64,000 nt of DNA from Chrysophaeum taylorii (lineage: Eukaryota > Sar > Pelagophyceae > Pelagomonadales > Pelagomonadaceae), in NCBI GenBank assembly GCA_029834535.1, contig JAQMWT010000042.1, forward strand, positions 1 through 64,000, written 5' to 3'. Below the pieces are notes generated by a model, which saw only the letters and a program-made list of their open reading frames with translations, was not told where the DNA came from and did no database searches. Made by a program: the position numbers and the translations under genes. Each line of letters opens with the position of its first letter. The first letter of the stretch is position 1. Shown in pieces: positions 10,664-22,496 of the stretch.

Positions 10664-12384
10664 ATGGAGATAAACGCAGACGTGCGTGACGAAGAATCTC
10701 CCCCAGTTCTTCCCGCCGCACCTGAGATAAGCCGCGATGAAGGTGAATTAAGAGAGGCCGAGGCAGTCGACGTTGCTGACGTGCCCCCTGATGTGCCTCC
10801 GGATATTGCCATTTTTTTGCCGTTGAGTCCAATGACTCCGGACCGTGGCGAGCGTGTTACTATTGAGCGCGGATCTGCAGCCCGAAGTCGACTTCGTTAA
10901 GACCTCGAGCGGAGACGTCGCGAAAATGAACGATTAGCAGAGCTTTTTGCTCGTGAAAGGGCTGAAGCGAAAGAGGAAGCGGTTCGACGAGAAGTTGATA
11001 TGCTCAATGATGCATTACAGCAAGAGATTGAGACCTCGAAGACCCTACGTGAAAAGGTTGAACGATTTCGTCGTGAACGAAATGAATTGTTAGCCGAACG
11101 TACGCGTCGGGAGAGTAGCCGCGAACGACCCGTGAGTCGACCCGAGCCGGAGACGCCCGTGAGGCCGCCTGGACCGGAAAGGAACACTGAAACGGGGAAT
11201 GAACCTCCGCCCCGAGTCGATACGGAGACTGAGGGCAGGGCGGACGTTGAGAATGAAGGTACGAAAATTTTACGGGAATTATCGCGGGGAATATCGCAGA
11301 CGGTTGCGGACGCCTTCGAAAAGGGCAACTTGAGCCGATCCCGTCGACCCACCTCTAGTTTGAAGCCGGACAACTTCAAACTCGCCATCGACGGCCGAGT
11401 CAACGGCAATTCAATTTGGATTCGGCGGCGATGATGCATACTTTGGCAGATGACCATTACTCGGTCGAGAAATTACGTTACTTACTACCTGTGCATCTAC
11501 GGGACACCGTTGCGCCAATTTTTGGGGAACACTTGCAGAAATACGAGGAGCTCTGCGATGAGCTACCACACGGTCCGTCGTTTTACTTGAAATTAGATAC
11601 TGACGATGAAGAGCATGGAGCCTCGGTTTGTCGTATCCGTCGTCTTAACAAGACGTATTGCGACAAGATTTTGGATTATTTTAGATCGACTTGCCGACCT
11701 CCGCGCACGCAGCAGGAGTTGCTTGATAAGCTGCGGAAGGTCACCCAGGCTTCAGTTCCGATGAAGTATGGGGAGCGGCACGTCCAAACGTATCGCACCA
11801 GATTCCAATCTGAAGCCTTGAAGTTTTGTTCCGTGTCCAGCCGCACGATGGATGATGTCGATATCCTTGACCAGCTTATCAGTGGATTGACGTCCAAGGA
11901 GTTGAGGACCCGTGTGCGGACTATGAGGAGCGGACATCCTGATAGTTACGTGACTTTTAAGTCGATGGTGGCGCTTACTACGCGGCTCGAGAACGACTTA
12001 CGAAAGTTGATGGAGGAGAAGGACCAAGGCCCACCTAATCCGAAATCGAATAAACCGCCGCGAGGGCGGGGAGGTCGAGCTATGGCCTCCGATCAACAAG
12101 CCAAGCAAGATGCGGATAAACCGTATGGGAATACGGATCCGCTGATCTTACGAGATCCTTTTTTGTGGGGCAAGAGAACGTGCCCTCACTGTGGGTTCTT
12201 CTGGACCACCCATGATGAAGATGAACACGGAAGTCGCGTAGTTTGCAACCGCGATCCGGATCGTTACTACTGTGCGATGTGGAAGCGAATTCGCAAGCAG
12301 AAGAAGCAGCCCATATCGCGGTCCGATTGGGCGAAGCGTGATGATGCATCTCATGCGAACGCCACACGGATCGGAGCCTTCTAA
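10664..12384 (+). pseudogene. G1 Gag region
   Basis: An acidic N-terminal part is followed by a charged coiled-coil stretch rich in Glu, Arg and Leu. A capsid-like helical domain follows, with LLPVHLRDT and, further on, GLTSKELRTRVRTMRSGHP. A basic RGRGG stretch and a zinc-finger-like CPHC motif with downstream H and C residues close the region. The same order is seen in G3. It would form the particle shell and bind RNA. It is broken, with a few breaks. Confidence 0.7.
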
Positions 12385-13410
12385 TGAAATTCAAACGGCC
12401 CTCACCGATCTTGGAACCACAATGGCGACCATGGTGAGCGAGGTCAGAAGCATCAGGATACTACGTCGTTTTCTACACGACAGCGAGACGGACGATCACC
12501 TTCTAGACGATCGTCACGCCGACATCGAAGCCAGAGCCCTGATCGAAAAGCCCATACTGCTCAAAGCAGCCCGAGTCCTTGCCGTCACCGGCTCTAGTCG
12601 CGATTCGCGCCGGCGCTGACGTCATCGACATTACGATGACGAGTATGACGGAGGCAGATATCAGGATAGTTCGGGACATTCGAGCGCAACTTTCGCGTTC
12701 CAATCTTTATGCGACGCGCCGCCAATGTCGGGGGTTGTCTTTTACCCAACGGCGCGCCGTACCCGAGTCTCCGATGATGCTGCCGATGTCGCTGTGACGA
12801 GCAGCCACGTTTGCAACAGGAGCAACATACCAGCCAACGCTCGGATCGTTCGGTGGCCTTCGCATCGTAGGTAAAGCAATGTCGATGCTACTTGGGATTC
12901 TCCGCACTACTGGGAAGACTCAGATTCGAGACCGACGAACCCATGCCGCAGGTTCCAGTGTCCCCCATCCGTCAATGTGCATGTCTTGCAGGGCAGTTCA
13001 CGATGATGACGTTGCAACCTTTGAGTTGACGTCGGTACGTCGTATTCTTTCCTACGGGGCCCCCTTGAGCATCGTTTTGGCCGTTTTAGCGATGCTTTCT
13101 ACCGATACAGTTTTGGTCGCAGCAGAGCAGACCACAGCGGCGCCGATGGAGGAGAAGTTGACGGGAATGTCCATTTGATGGAAGAGAAACGCACGATTAC
13201 CAGAAGAGATCAAGGCGAGCATAATGTGCCTCCGATTGAGCGTCAGAATTTGTTGTCAGCGAAACTGGGGAATGAGGAAGCAACCGAATCGGCGAGCGCC
13301 AATATAGATTCAGCGGCGATGTGGAACGCCAGATATAGCAAGGTGACGATGCAGATGCCGGGCGATGCGAAACCGAGATACATGTCATCACACTGCACTG
13401 TCGCTTAGCG
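12385..13410 (+). pseudogene. G1 Arg/Ser-rich and acidic linker region
   Basis: The stretch after the Gag zinc finger corresponds to the long linker of G3 at 40380-41990. One frame shows an Arg/Ser-rich segment (RDGRSPSRRSSRRHRSQ). The rest is poorly readable. It is decayed. Confidence 0.45.
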
Positions 13411-13589
13411 ATGGAAAAGATTGAGCAAGACCTCATCACCATCGGTTGCCTGACCCTGGTACCCGTACGTTTATTGCAGTCTGTCATATTTATAGACGAC
13501 GACGGGCCGAAGTTTGCAACGACTTTAGGCGTGGATGGAATGGCTGATGTCTCTTATATTTGTCGTGGGATGGTTGAAAAACTGGAAAA

Positions 13590-14236
13590 CTAACTAACTA
13601 ACTAACTTCAGACCTCTCCCGAGCATGGGAGCCTGGCCGGACCGACAGGAGCCAGTCCGGAATCACGGGCCTGTCGACGAGGAGCGCCGAAAGGTCGGTC
13701 GGCGGAGAGTGACCATCAAGCTTGTCGCCATGCGACGAGGAGACCGCGATGTGACTGAGAACCAACTCGTCGATAACCTTCCGTCTTCGCCCCCCGGCCA
13801 TACCCCGTCCCACTGCGAACGTTCCGGCTGCCAACCGGCCCGCCCGGGAGGCGAATAGGTGCCAACCTACGCCGGGAGGGCGGATGCCCTCGCAAGGCTC
13901 AGGATTAATGAGGCACCGTCCTCCATCGCAACCGCAGTCGGCGATCGGGGTAAGGGTAGGGTCGGATAAGAAAACGAGACTAGCCCGCGCCGCAACGACG
14001 GGTCCTACAACGCGTGGGCTTTTTCCTTTTTTTGCGTGAGGGGACGAAAGGATGCCGACTTCACTATGGGGACTAGTTCCATCGCGACGATCTCGCGGCG
14101 TGGCGGCACATACTGCTTGAGTACAAATGAACATAGCTCAGCGATCCGTTGAGTATGTCTTAGTACAAACTGAAACATAGTTAACGGCTCGTACGAACTT
14201 TCTTATCCGACCCTTACTAAGGGTAAGAACAAGATG
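13590..14236 (-). mobile_element. LINE-like insertion 1 in G1, with a nested small element
   Basis: The insertion of 647 bases is flanked by a 14-base direct repeat, gaaaaactggaaaa, at 13576-13589 and 14237-14250. The left end is (CTAA)n, so the element lies on the minus strand with a (TTAG)n tail. It matches the copies at 14575, 8612 and 33111 but has extra sequence at the right, most of which is the inverted-repeat element at 13959-14217. A variable 5' end, a constant 3' tail and a target-site duplication are the marks of a non-LTR retrotransposon. An open frame spans it but has no recognised domain. Confidence 0.75.
13959..14217. mobile_element. Small inverted-repeat (MITE-like) element inside the LINE-like copy
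   Basis: Inverted repeats GGGTCGGATAAGAAA (13959-13973) and its complement (14199-14213) bound about 259 bases. The 8-base direct repeat taagggta lies on both sides (13951-13958 and 14218-14225). It has no coding capacity. The similar string tagggtcggataagg at 35892 may be half of another copy. An alternative is that it is simply the 5' part of a longer LINE copy. Confidence 0.45.
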
Positions 14237-14574
14237 GAAAAACTGGAAAAGGATAGCATCATCCTCGACCGGGGCGATCTTCCAGTCGAGCGCGCTTTGT
14301 ATGGGTCAGGATTGAACAAAACGACTATCCACAAATGGGTTGCATTGCGGATTGCGCTTGCGGACGACGTAGCCGTTCCAGTTGATGCTATTGTGGCCGA
14401 TACTAATCATCTATTTTTGCTGGGAGCGCGCGATATTCGGGTGTTCGGAGCCATAGTGGACTACCCTCGGAATAGCAATGCGTTTCTACGCACACAAGTC
14501 GCTCACGGGCGCAAGAAGTTAAAGGTGCAGGATCGACGAGTAGATTATCCGATTTTGACGTTCAGAACAACTTA

Positions 14575-14931
14575 ACTAACTAACTTCAGACCTTTCCCGA
14601 GCATGGGAGCCAGGCCGGACCGACAGGAGCCAGTCCGGAATCACGGGCCTGTAGACGAGGAGCGCCGAAAGGTCGGTCGGCGGAGAGTGACCATCAAGCT
14701 TGTCGCCATGCGACGAGGAGACCGCGATGTGACTGAGAACCAACTCGTCGATAACTTTCCGTCTTCGCCCCCCGGCCATACCCCGTCCCACTAACGTTCC
14801 GGCTGCCAACCGGCCCGCCCGGGAGGCGAATAGGTGCCAACCTACGCCGGGAGGGCGGATGCCCTCGCAAGGCTCAGGATTCATGAGGCACCGTCCTCCA
14901 TCGCAACCGCAGTCGGCGATCAGGGTAAGGG
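14575..14931 (-). mobile_element. LINE-like insertion 2 in G1
   Basis: The 357-base insertion is flanked by the direct repeat gaacaactta (14565-14574 and 14932-14941). Removing one repeat restores contiguous homology to G3. The left end carries the CTAA repeat, which is the (TTAG)n tail on the minus strand. A minus-strand open frame of about 100 residues covers most of it and stops inside the tail. It has no known domain and may be a chance frame. Confidence 0.8.
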
Positions 14932-14941
14932 GAACAACTTA

Positions 14942-16720
14942 TGACGAGAGCAATCCCGTGGTAGTTCAGGTTTATGGGCAACAGCACCATGCGAAGCAAC
15001 AAAGCCCGAGCACAGTGGCGAACCGAGTCTACGCTCGCTTGTGCGAGATTGAAGACCTCCAGCGTCCACCGCCGAAACGAGCGGGAGCTTCGACGACTTG
15101 GGGAGTTCCTCCAGTTACGCCTTCTCAAAGTTCGAACAGCGATGCCTATGAAGTGATAGCATATGCTGCGCGCACGATGAAGGTCGAGCCTGGGCGCACC
15201 TACTGCGTGCCAGTCGCTCTTTCAGAGCCCGTGGAAACTGGGCAAGTTTTCGTTGCTACGTCTTCTGGGTACGAGCAACTCGGGGTAGTCGATGGAATGT
15301 GTTCTTCTCCTGAGGATCATGATAAGTTCGCAGCTCGAGTGGCGATATCCTCTACCCAGGATGTGCCGACCGTGATCACTCAAGGTGAAGTCCTTGCTTT
15401 GGGCGATATTGTTCGTTTTGATGACGAGCTGAATGCTGAGACGGTCGACGATTTAACGAAGGATGGTGAAGCCGAATCTAACAAGGCTAGCCTATCATTC
15501 ACTGTTTCGGTCGCAAGCCATCTTACTCAAGACAATGCGGCTCCCGAACTGATGCTTTTGAGCTCAGTGCAGAAGGCGTCTCCTTCTGCCGATAAGAAGA
15601 ATTCTCGTCAAGAATCGCTCGGTAACGACGATTTCGACCGACGAACTGACGAGGAGGAAAAGAAAGGCCGAGAAGTTGCGGAATGCGAGATTCGCCGAAG
15701 GTTTGAAAAGTTCCACTGGGTGCCGATCACGTATCACAAGGTTGTGATGCTCTTCAGCGGCGCCGGAGGAAGTACTTTAGGACTGCAACGAGCGAGCAAG
15801 TTGTGCGGGACGTCGTTTCGAGTCGTCCTTGCTCTTGACTCGTCAACAGCTGCCAACAAGGTTCATCAGACGAATTTTCCGAAGATACCTGTGGTCCAGC
15901 ACACGCTCTGTGGACGATATGACTCGACCCTCCGGTTGATCAAGGCTTATTTGCCTGAAGCGGAATGGTCATCGTCGATGTGTATAGCGTCTCCGCCCTG
16001 CGTTCATTCAGCACTCTGCAACTTGACATCCAGAGATGTTGGCAAGGGTGTTACGGCCACTAACTGGACGATGAAGCTGTGCAAGATGGCTGGCTTCATG
16101 ATGTGGCTGATTGAACAGGAGGCGTCCATTATTTCGTATATAGCGCGTTTACACCCTCACGTGTACGTCGTCAATTTTCATGATATCACACCTACTCTGA
16201 TGAGCTCTCGCGTGCGATTGTTGGTTTCCAGTCACCCACTGCACTTGCAAGAGGCTCCGAAGACATGTGTGAACATGCAACAAAATTTGCTGCAGCTTTA
16301 GGTTATGCTCATGAACGCCACCTTCTCCAGCTGAATAATCTTGGCTCGTCCCGAGAAGCAACAGATACGGCTTACACCGTTACGCGAGTTCCTCTTCGTT
16401 TGGGGCCGCATCGCTCGGACACTCAGCCTTTGACTCTCAAAATGACGGCCGAGTTGCTCACGATGCCGGTGGATCATGATTGGGCTAGCTTGTCTAAGAC
16501 AGATTCGTTCAAACATTTAGCGTCTGTCGTCCCTCCAGACACTCTTGCGATTTTAGCAGTCGATCTGCACAACTCCGTGACCAGAGGTTTCCGCCAAAGT
16601 GGCGAAGTCCTGCCGACCGCGTTGAGCCCGACAGATCGATCCTTTGAGCAGTATTTGCGAATCTCCGACACCACCTTTCGTCACGTAGATTCCGCTGTTA
16701 AATACGCGTACTCGTGTCGT
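14942..16720 (+). pseudogene. G1 linker and C5-cytosine methyltransferase-like domain
   Basis: The first part (about 15130-15460) resembles the beta-rich segment that follows protease in gypsy polyproteins. The methyltransferase-like domain follows. Motif I is MLFSGAGGSTLGLQRA (about 15747-15794), motif II lies around VLALDSS, and motif IV is ASPPCVHS (15987-16010), with the catalytic-type Cys after PP. A motif VI-like WLIEQE, a motif VIII-like SSRVRLLVSS (about 16203-16232) and a motif IX-X-like tail (PLTLKMTAELLTMP through SVVPPDT, about 16420-16545) complete it. ENV and the Gln of QxRxR are not kept. The enzyme would methylate cytosine in DNA if active. The region is broken. Confidence 0.75.
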
Positions 16721-16759
16721 TAAGTGGGTGTCAAAGATGATCTCCAGGATCCCACTAAA

Positions 16760-18640
16760 TGGGAACCGCCAGAAGTTCCTATGCTTCCGCTTCCAACAGA
16801 TGCGCCGGGGACGGCTCATGCTTTTTCTGCTGCCCCCGACAATCCAAAGTGGACGTTCCGCCGGATCCTGAACCTGAACAGGAGCCGAAAGTAAGGAGCG
16901 AGCCGAATGTGCGCGTCAAAGGTGAAAAGATCAATAAGAGCCACCCTGAGGTGAGGTTCAAATACGAAGAAAAGTTCGATGTGCCATGGAAGGATGCGCC
17001 GCGCGATGCGGACGGTGTACCGTTACCGCAGATTCCCGAGCACGTCAAGGACAATGATGCGATGAAAGTCGTAATTCCGACGAAGGAAGAAGTTGAGAAG
17101 GCTGTTCGAGATCTAGGAATTCCCGACAACCCGCATCTGGATGATGATGCGAAGATGATGTTGAGCCATTGCGTGCAATACGCGTGGGCTTTCTTTGATC
17201 CGATTATGAGACCCGTGGACTCGCCACCGGTTTCTCTACGCTTTAAAGACGCAAACCCACGACCGATCAAGATGACGCCTTATAGGTTGACGCCAGCAAA
17301 GCTCGAGTGTCTCAGAAAGCAGATCACTGAGTGGTGTCGCGATGGAGTCATCCGACCGGCGAACTCTCCGTGGGGATTCCCTGTACTGATGCTGCCTAAG
17401 AAGGGAGCCGAGGCCGGGACGTCGAATGCTTTTCGTGCTGCAGTTGACTTGCGTCAGCTCAATGATCAGCTGGTCAATGACAGTTGGCCGAATATTCGTC
17501 AAGATGATGCTTTGGCTTTTCTTGCCATGCGCCGTTGGCGGACGTGCATTGATATTCGATGGGGCTATCATAACTTACGTTGGACGCCGCTGCTCAGGAC
17601 GCTGTTACGATGGCTAGTCCGCTTGGAGCCCATAGTTTCTTGCGCTTGCCTCTAGGAGTAAAAACAGCAGGAGCTCTCTTTTGTAAGCAGATGGCTAGCG
17701 ATTTGTCCACATGGATGTATAAGGACTTGGTCGCGTTTGTCGACGATATTATGATGGGATCGGATGAACTCCATCGACATTTGCAAGTTTGACTGAAGTG
17801 TTGTGCCATTTAGCACAGCGAGGATATAGTGGACGAACTTCGAAGTTCCACCTCCTCAAGGATGAAATCGAGTTTTTGGGACATATTTCGACTCCGGAAG
17901 GCTTGAAGCCGAATCCCAAGACGTTAGAAGCGTTGCAGCAGATGCCGATTCCCGGTACGTTGCCCAATACGTCCCCGAAGACCCAGATTCGATCTTTCAT
18001 TGGTATGAGCAACTATTGCCGCCGATATGTGAAGAATTATTCGAAGATTGTGGAGCCGCTTAGGCGATTGTGTCTTGAAGGCGTTAAGTTTGAGTGGACG
18101 CCTGAGTGCCAAAAGGCATGGGACACGATCATCGAAGCTTTGGTGGATTCTCGTGGAGTTTATCATCCTGACTACGATCTTCCCTTTCAGATCCGCTCGG
18201 ATGCTTCCAAGGATGGTCTGGGTGCGTATCTTTTTCAGCTCGTGGAAATCAAGGACGAAACCGGCAAGGTGACACGAGAGGAACGAGTAATTGAGTATTG
18301 GAGCCGAGCTGTGCCGAAAGAGATGCGGAACTATGAGCCTCGCCGGCTAGAGCTACTGGCAGTTATTCTTTCTCTTGAGCATTTCCGCTCTTATATCGAA
18401 GGTCACAAGACGATCCTTGAAACAGATCATCGCAACTTGACGTTTTTACGAAAGGCGAAGCACTCGTCTGGGCAGTTGGCTCGATGGGCGATGCGGCTCG
18501 CCAATTTTGATCCTGAATTGGGTTACAAGCCAGGGAAGTCGCCGGGAATGAGCATCCCTGACTGTCTCTCTCGCAATCCTATAGATCATGTCATCGAGAC
18601 GGACGAGTTTGGTGAGCCCTTGAACCACGCGTATCTAGTG
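16760..18640 (+). pseudogene. G1 reverse transcriptase and RNase H
   Basis: The RT shows GVIRPANSPWGFPVLMLPKK, the active-site region AFVDDIMMG near 17737 and FLGHISTPEG. The connection and RNase H follow, with QIRSDASKDGLGAYL, ELLAVILSLEHFR and TDHRNLTFL, as in Ty3/gypsy elements. The product would copy RNA into DNA and remove the RNA strand. The region is broken in places. Confidence 0.85.
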
Positions 18641-18869
18641 TGCCAAGAACCCTCTCGTTCTGTTGATGATGAAGGAGTACATTTACCTGGGTGCCATGTC
18701 ATTCTGTCGTTTGTTACGACTGAGTTGCCTGTGGAGGAAGAGGAAGAAGACCTCGATGATCCGATGCAATTGGTCACGTCTCATGCTACGAAACAACGTC
18801 AGAAGCAACGACTGCAGACCCAGCCTAGTATTTTCCGTGATGCCGATGATTACCAAGAGTACATCGACA

Positions 18870-20550
18870 AGATTCCGGATAATTTGACTTTGGAAGAGAT
18901 AGCCAAAGAGCAGATCACTGATGCTACTTGCGAGGACATTCGTTATCGCATGGCTCAGGGCCATTCTCTTCGTCGGTACGGTGCCAATTCTCGCTATCAA
19001 TTGGTGAAAGGAGTTCTCTACCGTGCCGCACCCGACTTGCACCCGATGATAGTCGCACCCCGAACTTTACGGACGCGCATCATCCGATTGTACCATGACA
19101 CACCTCTCAATGGTGGTCATATGGGTCGTCAAAGTACAGTGCAGTCGATACTTGAACGTTTTTGGTGGCCCCATATGTCTAATGAGGTGGGTGCTTACAT
19201 TGCTGGTTGCATAGTGTGCAAGAAAGCTCGTACGCCTGAACCAAAGAGAGCAGGTCTGCTTCAGCAACCGGTGTATGATGGTGATTGTGTCGTCCTTTGT
19301 ATGGATTTGTTTGGACATTTGCCCAGTGCTGGTCCCGAGACATATCTCATCGTTCTCATCGTCTTTTTTGATCCATTTTCTCATTTCTTGATTCTCGACG
19401 TACTACACCATAAGACTGCAGGGTCAATCCTCGAGTCTTTTGTCGCGAATATATTACTCAAAGGTTATCTACCTCGGAGGATTCGTACCGACAATGGGAT
19501 GAGTTCGTCAACAAGTTGATGGAAGAGTTTTGTCATCTTTTCAATGTTCGGTATAGTACCACGATTCCGTATCATGCACAGGCTAATTCTGCGGAAAGGG
19601 TCAACCGCTTTATCAAGGCTTGCCTCCGTGCGTGCCTTCAAAACCGCAAGATCACGGAATGGCCCGAATTCGCGGAGTACATTGCTTTCCGTTATAATCG
19701 TAAATTTATTTTGGGGACTCAGATCTCACCTTTCATGCTTCGTCCTAACCGGCAGCCTTTATTGCCAACCGATTACATGATCATGGATCTTGATGTCCGC
19801 CGCCTGGCGAAAACTCGCTCCGATGTTGTGGCAGAGACTCGCGAGAGGCTGAAGTTCTATACCGCTACGGTGAACGAAGCTCGTGAGAAGGCTCTTTGTA
19901 AACAACGTCTCGCCTATAATGCGGACCATGTTGATGTGGAGTATGAAGAAGGTTCACATGTGCTGCTCTACATCCCTTTTCTTCAGAACAAGCTTCGACC
20001 GGAATGGCGCGGTCCATTCGTTATTTTGGAACGCTTGTCCCCGGTCACTTACAGGATTGAGTCTCTTGATTCTCCTCCCGAACGCCGTTGTGTTCATGTT
20101 AGCCAGATCACCCCTGTGATGGTTTCTCCAGTGGTCGATCGAGCTGTGCCCAAGCCCAAGGAGACCTTTCGGGATGATTACAAGCATGGTAAGTTCGTTA
20201 TCTTTCGGATTCCGGATAATAAACGGTCCGATTGGCGAAAGAAGATTTATGTCGCTGAAGTTTATGAACCCTATGATTTTGTGAATGATCGAGTCGCTCT
20301 GCATTTCTATGCTGATCTCGGTCCCCATGACAAGGTTTCTTATTACAAGCCTACTTCACATCTCTCTACTCGCAAGCTTAAGCCGGAATACAAGGACGTG
20401 GACGGTCGCAGTTTCACCGACAAGACCAAGGTCAACAACAGTACCACTCCTTGTGTCACCGACTTCGCCCCGCATGAGATCGATGTGTTGATTCCTAAGT
20501 TCACTTTGCGTGGTGGACGCGTTCCTGATCCTTTCGTTGAACGTGGCTAA
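18870..20550 (+). pseudogene. G1 integrase with GPY/F module and conserved C-terminal domain
   Basis: The HH-CC finger (H-x-GGHMGR then CIVCKKA) lies near 19090-19230. The catalytic core starts with MDLFGHLP and includes RTDNG; the third acidic residue is expected near YHAQANSAERVNRF. A GPF module (EWRGPFVILERLSPVTYRI) lies near 20005. A further domain at about 20180-20550 (GKFVIFR, KKIYVAEVYE, VALHFYADLGP) is shared with G2 and is not a chromodomain I recognise. The region looks broken. Confidence 0.8.
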
Positions 20551-20643
20551 AAGAAGATTCGTTCTCGAGATGCTCATTCAGTCAAGGCTCGTGCTTCTCG
20601 CCGGACTCGCTGAGGGCAGCTCGTGTTCTCACCAGGGGAGTCC

Positions 20644-20958
20644 TGTGGCGGCAACTCCTGACCGCTAAGGCTTACCCCCCCCTCTCTCGAGGCTTGATAC
20701 CCGTTCAACGGGACACCTTTCCCTATCTTCTTAGTGACATCATACCTCTCTCTTGTGAGAAGCATTCTTGCTGTATTCTTGTAGCATCCTTGCTATCATA
20801 TACCATCTCTCCATCTTGTTGAGAGGCTTGGTGAGCATGAGCAAGGTGTGTGGCGAGCATACCCGAGTCCGTGTTCCCCTCGTTCAGCGAGGTCTAGGAC
20901 GAGTCGGTGAGTACCCCCTTTGTCACCCGGGGGTCGGGAAGGTTTTTCTGTGCCGCCA
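20644..20958 (+). repeat. 3' LTR of G1 (315 bp)
   Basis: It matches the 5' LTR from TGTGGCGGCAACTCC to TGTGCCGCCA. The purine-rich ACCAGGGGAGTCC just before it is the likely polypurine tract. Confidence 0.88.
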
Positions 20959-21340
20959 TTGGGACATGTGGGTCGTGAGTCGCCATCGTTTTCGGGTTGC
21001 GTTTTGCGCGTTGTTGGTTGCCTTTCACACTTGGTCACACTTGTTCACCAGTAGCAAGCGACGAGACTTGACTACGGTCTTAAAACTTTCAGGAACTTCA
21101 GGAGATTGCTCTTGCCTGGAAATCCTGGGTCTTTGTCCGAGACGTCGATCGAGATCGATGTCTTTCGGAGGACGTTTCTCTACCAGTACCGGACTGGGTC
21201 CAAACCTAGAGAACAGTAAAAATCACTGTGCCTCTGGTAGAGAATGGTGGCAGTGGTAGTGCTGCCTTTCGTCCTGTCCTCTACCGACACAAAGAGCAGC
21301 ACGGTGTACGACACAGCGATTTTGGGGTTGTAAGTGTGAG
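20959..21340. other. Unassigned sequence between G1 and the tandem repeats
   Basis: There is no element match in the window. One frame near 21086-21220 reads like short coding sequence (LQELQEIALAWKSW) after a plausible splice acceptor (ctttcag). It is too short to call a gene. Confidence 0.3.
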
Positions 21341-21920
<580 letters not shown>

Positions 21921-22147
21921 CCCCGAATCAGGGTAAGGCTCAGGTAGGCGCGCGAGCCAAACATTGATCCTCCAAGCCGTCTACGGCGACCTCGCAGACT
22001 ATTTCCACGACCCGCGTCGGCTCTTTCAGCGCGCCATTCTCACGCCCCGTCGAAACGATGTTGTCGATGCTGACAACGCGCGCATGACCGCGGCCTTTCC
22101 CGGAGACGAGGCGTCGGAGTTCTTTTCGGCCGACTAGGTTGGGTCGG
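21921..22147 (+). mobile_element. Helitron-like (Pif1 helicase) repeat, left half
   Basis: The frame reads AVYGDLADYFHDPRRLFQRA then ILTPRRNDVVDADNARMTA, a pattern of the helicase part of Helitron Rep-Hel proteins (ILAP-x-N-x-DVDxxN). The unit continues at 33481 after gypsy element G2: the G2 target-site repeat tcgg joins the two halves exactly. It is a fragment, with no Rep domain in the window. Confidence 0.65.
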
Positions 22148-22477
22148 TGTGGCAGTAATGGCCATTTCCCCCACTTGCCTGCCTGCCACCTGACTTACCC
22201 TGATTGTTGCCCTGGTATTGACCTTGCATTTATGGGGGGGTGTCATCTTGACACCTTCACCTGCGCTTCCACTGGACCCAATGCACCGGGCATTTGTATT
22301 GCTCTCTTGCTGTCTTCTTGATATTACCCTCTTTTGATTGTCGGATTTCGTGATGGCGTGAGGTATTACGCTGAGATCGGGCGTGTGGTGGTTTCACCCG
22401 CGGTTCGGGTTGGGAGGAAGGGTTGTTGAGGCCCCCGGTCCGGCCAGGAGGGGCGGGTTTCTGAGAAAACCACTACA
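22148..22477 (+). repeat. 5' LTR of G2 (330 bp)
   Basis: It begins TGTGGCAGTAATGGCC and ends AAAACCACTACA. It matches 32931-33476 once the inserted LINE-like element is removed. Confidence 0.9.
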
Positions 22478-22478
22478 G

Positions 22479-22496
22479 TGGTCTCAGAAACGGGAA
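22479..22496 (+). other. Primer-binding site of G2
   Basis: TGGTCTCAGAAACGGGAA begins one base after the LTR. Its complement, with the next bases, reads CGATTCCCGTTTCTGAGACC plus A, a convincing tRNA 3' end. The leader at 22497-22956 shows no gene. Confidence 0.65.

Larger units (their letters stand above)
13411..14574 (+). pseudogene. G1 protease-like region, split by a LINE-like insertion
   Basis: The two halves match the G3 region at 42000-42520. A retropepsin-like pattern is visible: a D-G turn in LGVDGMADVSYIC, and downstream FLLGARDIRVFGA, which resembles the usual ILG-x-D segment. A LINE-like element at 13590-14236 separates the halves. The assignment rests on position between Gag and polymerase and on these two motifs. 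Confidence 0.5.
9910..20958 (+). mobile_element. Gypsy element G1 with internal C5-methyltransferase domain
   Basis: Two LTRs (9910-10230 and 20644-20958) enclose a Ty3/gypsy-type coding region. The order is a leader frame, Gag, an Arg/Ser-rich linker, protease, methyltransferase, reverse transcriptase, RNase H, integrase and a conserved C-terminal domain. The LTRs differ by about ten substitutions and one short gap, which suggests a moderately young insertion. No clear target-site duplication is seen: the left flank is copia gag and the right flank is unrelated. Two LINE-like insertions lie inside. The element is broken, with roughly ten breaks besides the insertions. Confidence 0.85.

Noticed and set aside
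13598-14134. Minus-strand open frame of 178 residues as a gene
   Set aside because: It runs across the LINE-like insertion and the inverted-repeat element inside it. The conserved part is repeated in the other insertions, so it is repeat sequence and has no recognised domain.
9910-20958. Host DNA methyltransferase gene at 15700-16700
   Set aside because: The domain is embedded between protease-linker and reverse transcriptase, with the same arrangement in G2 and G3, so it belongs to the retroelement.
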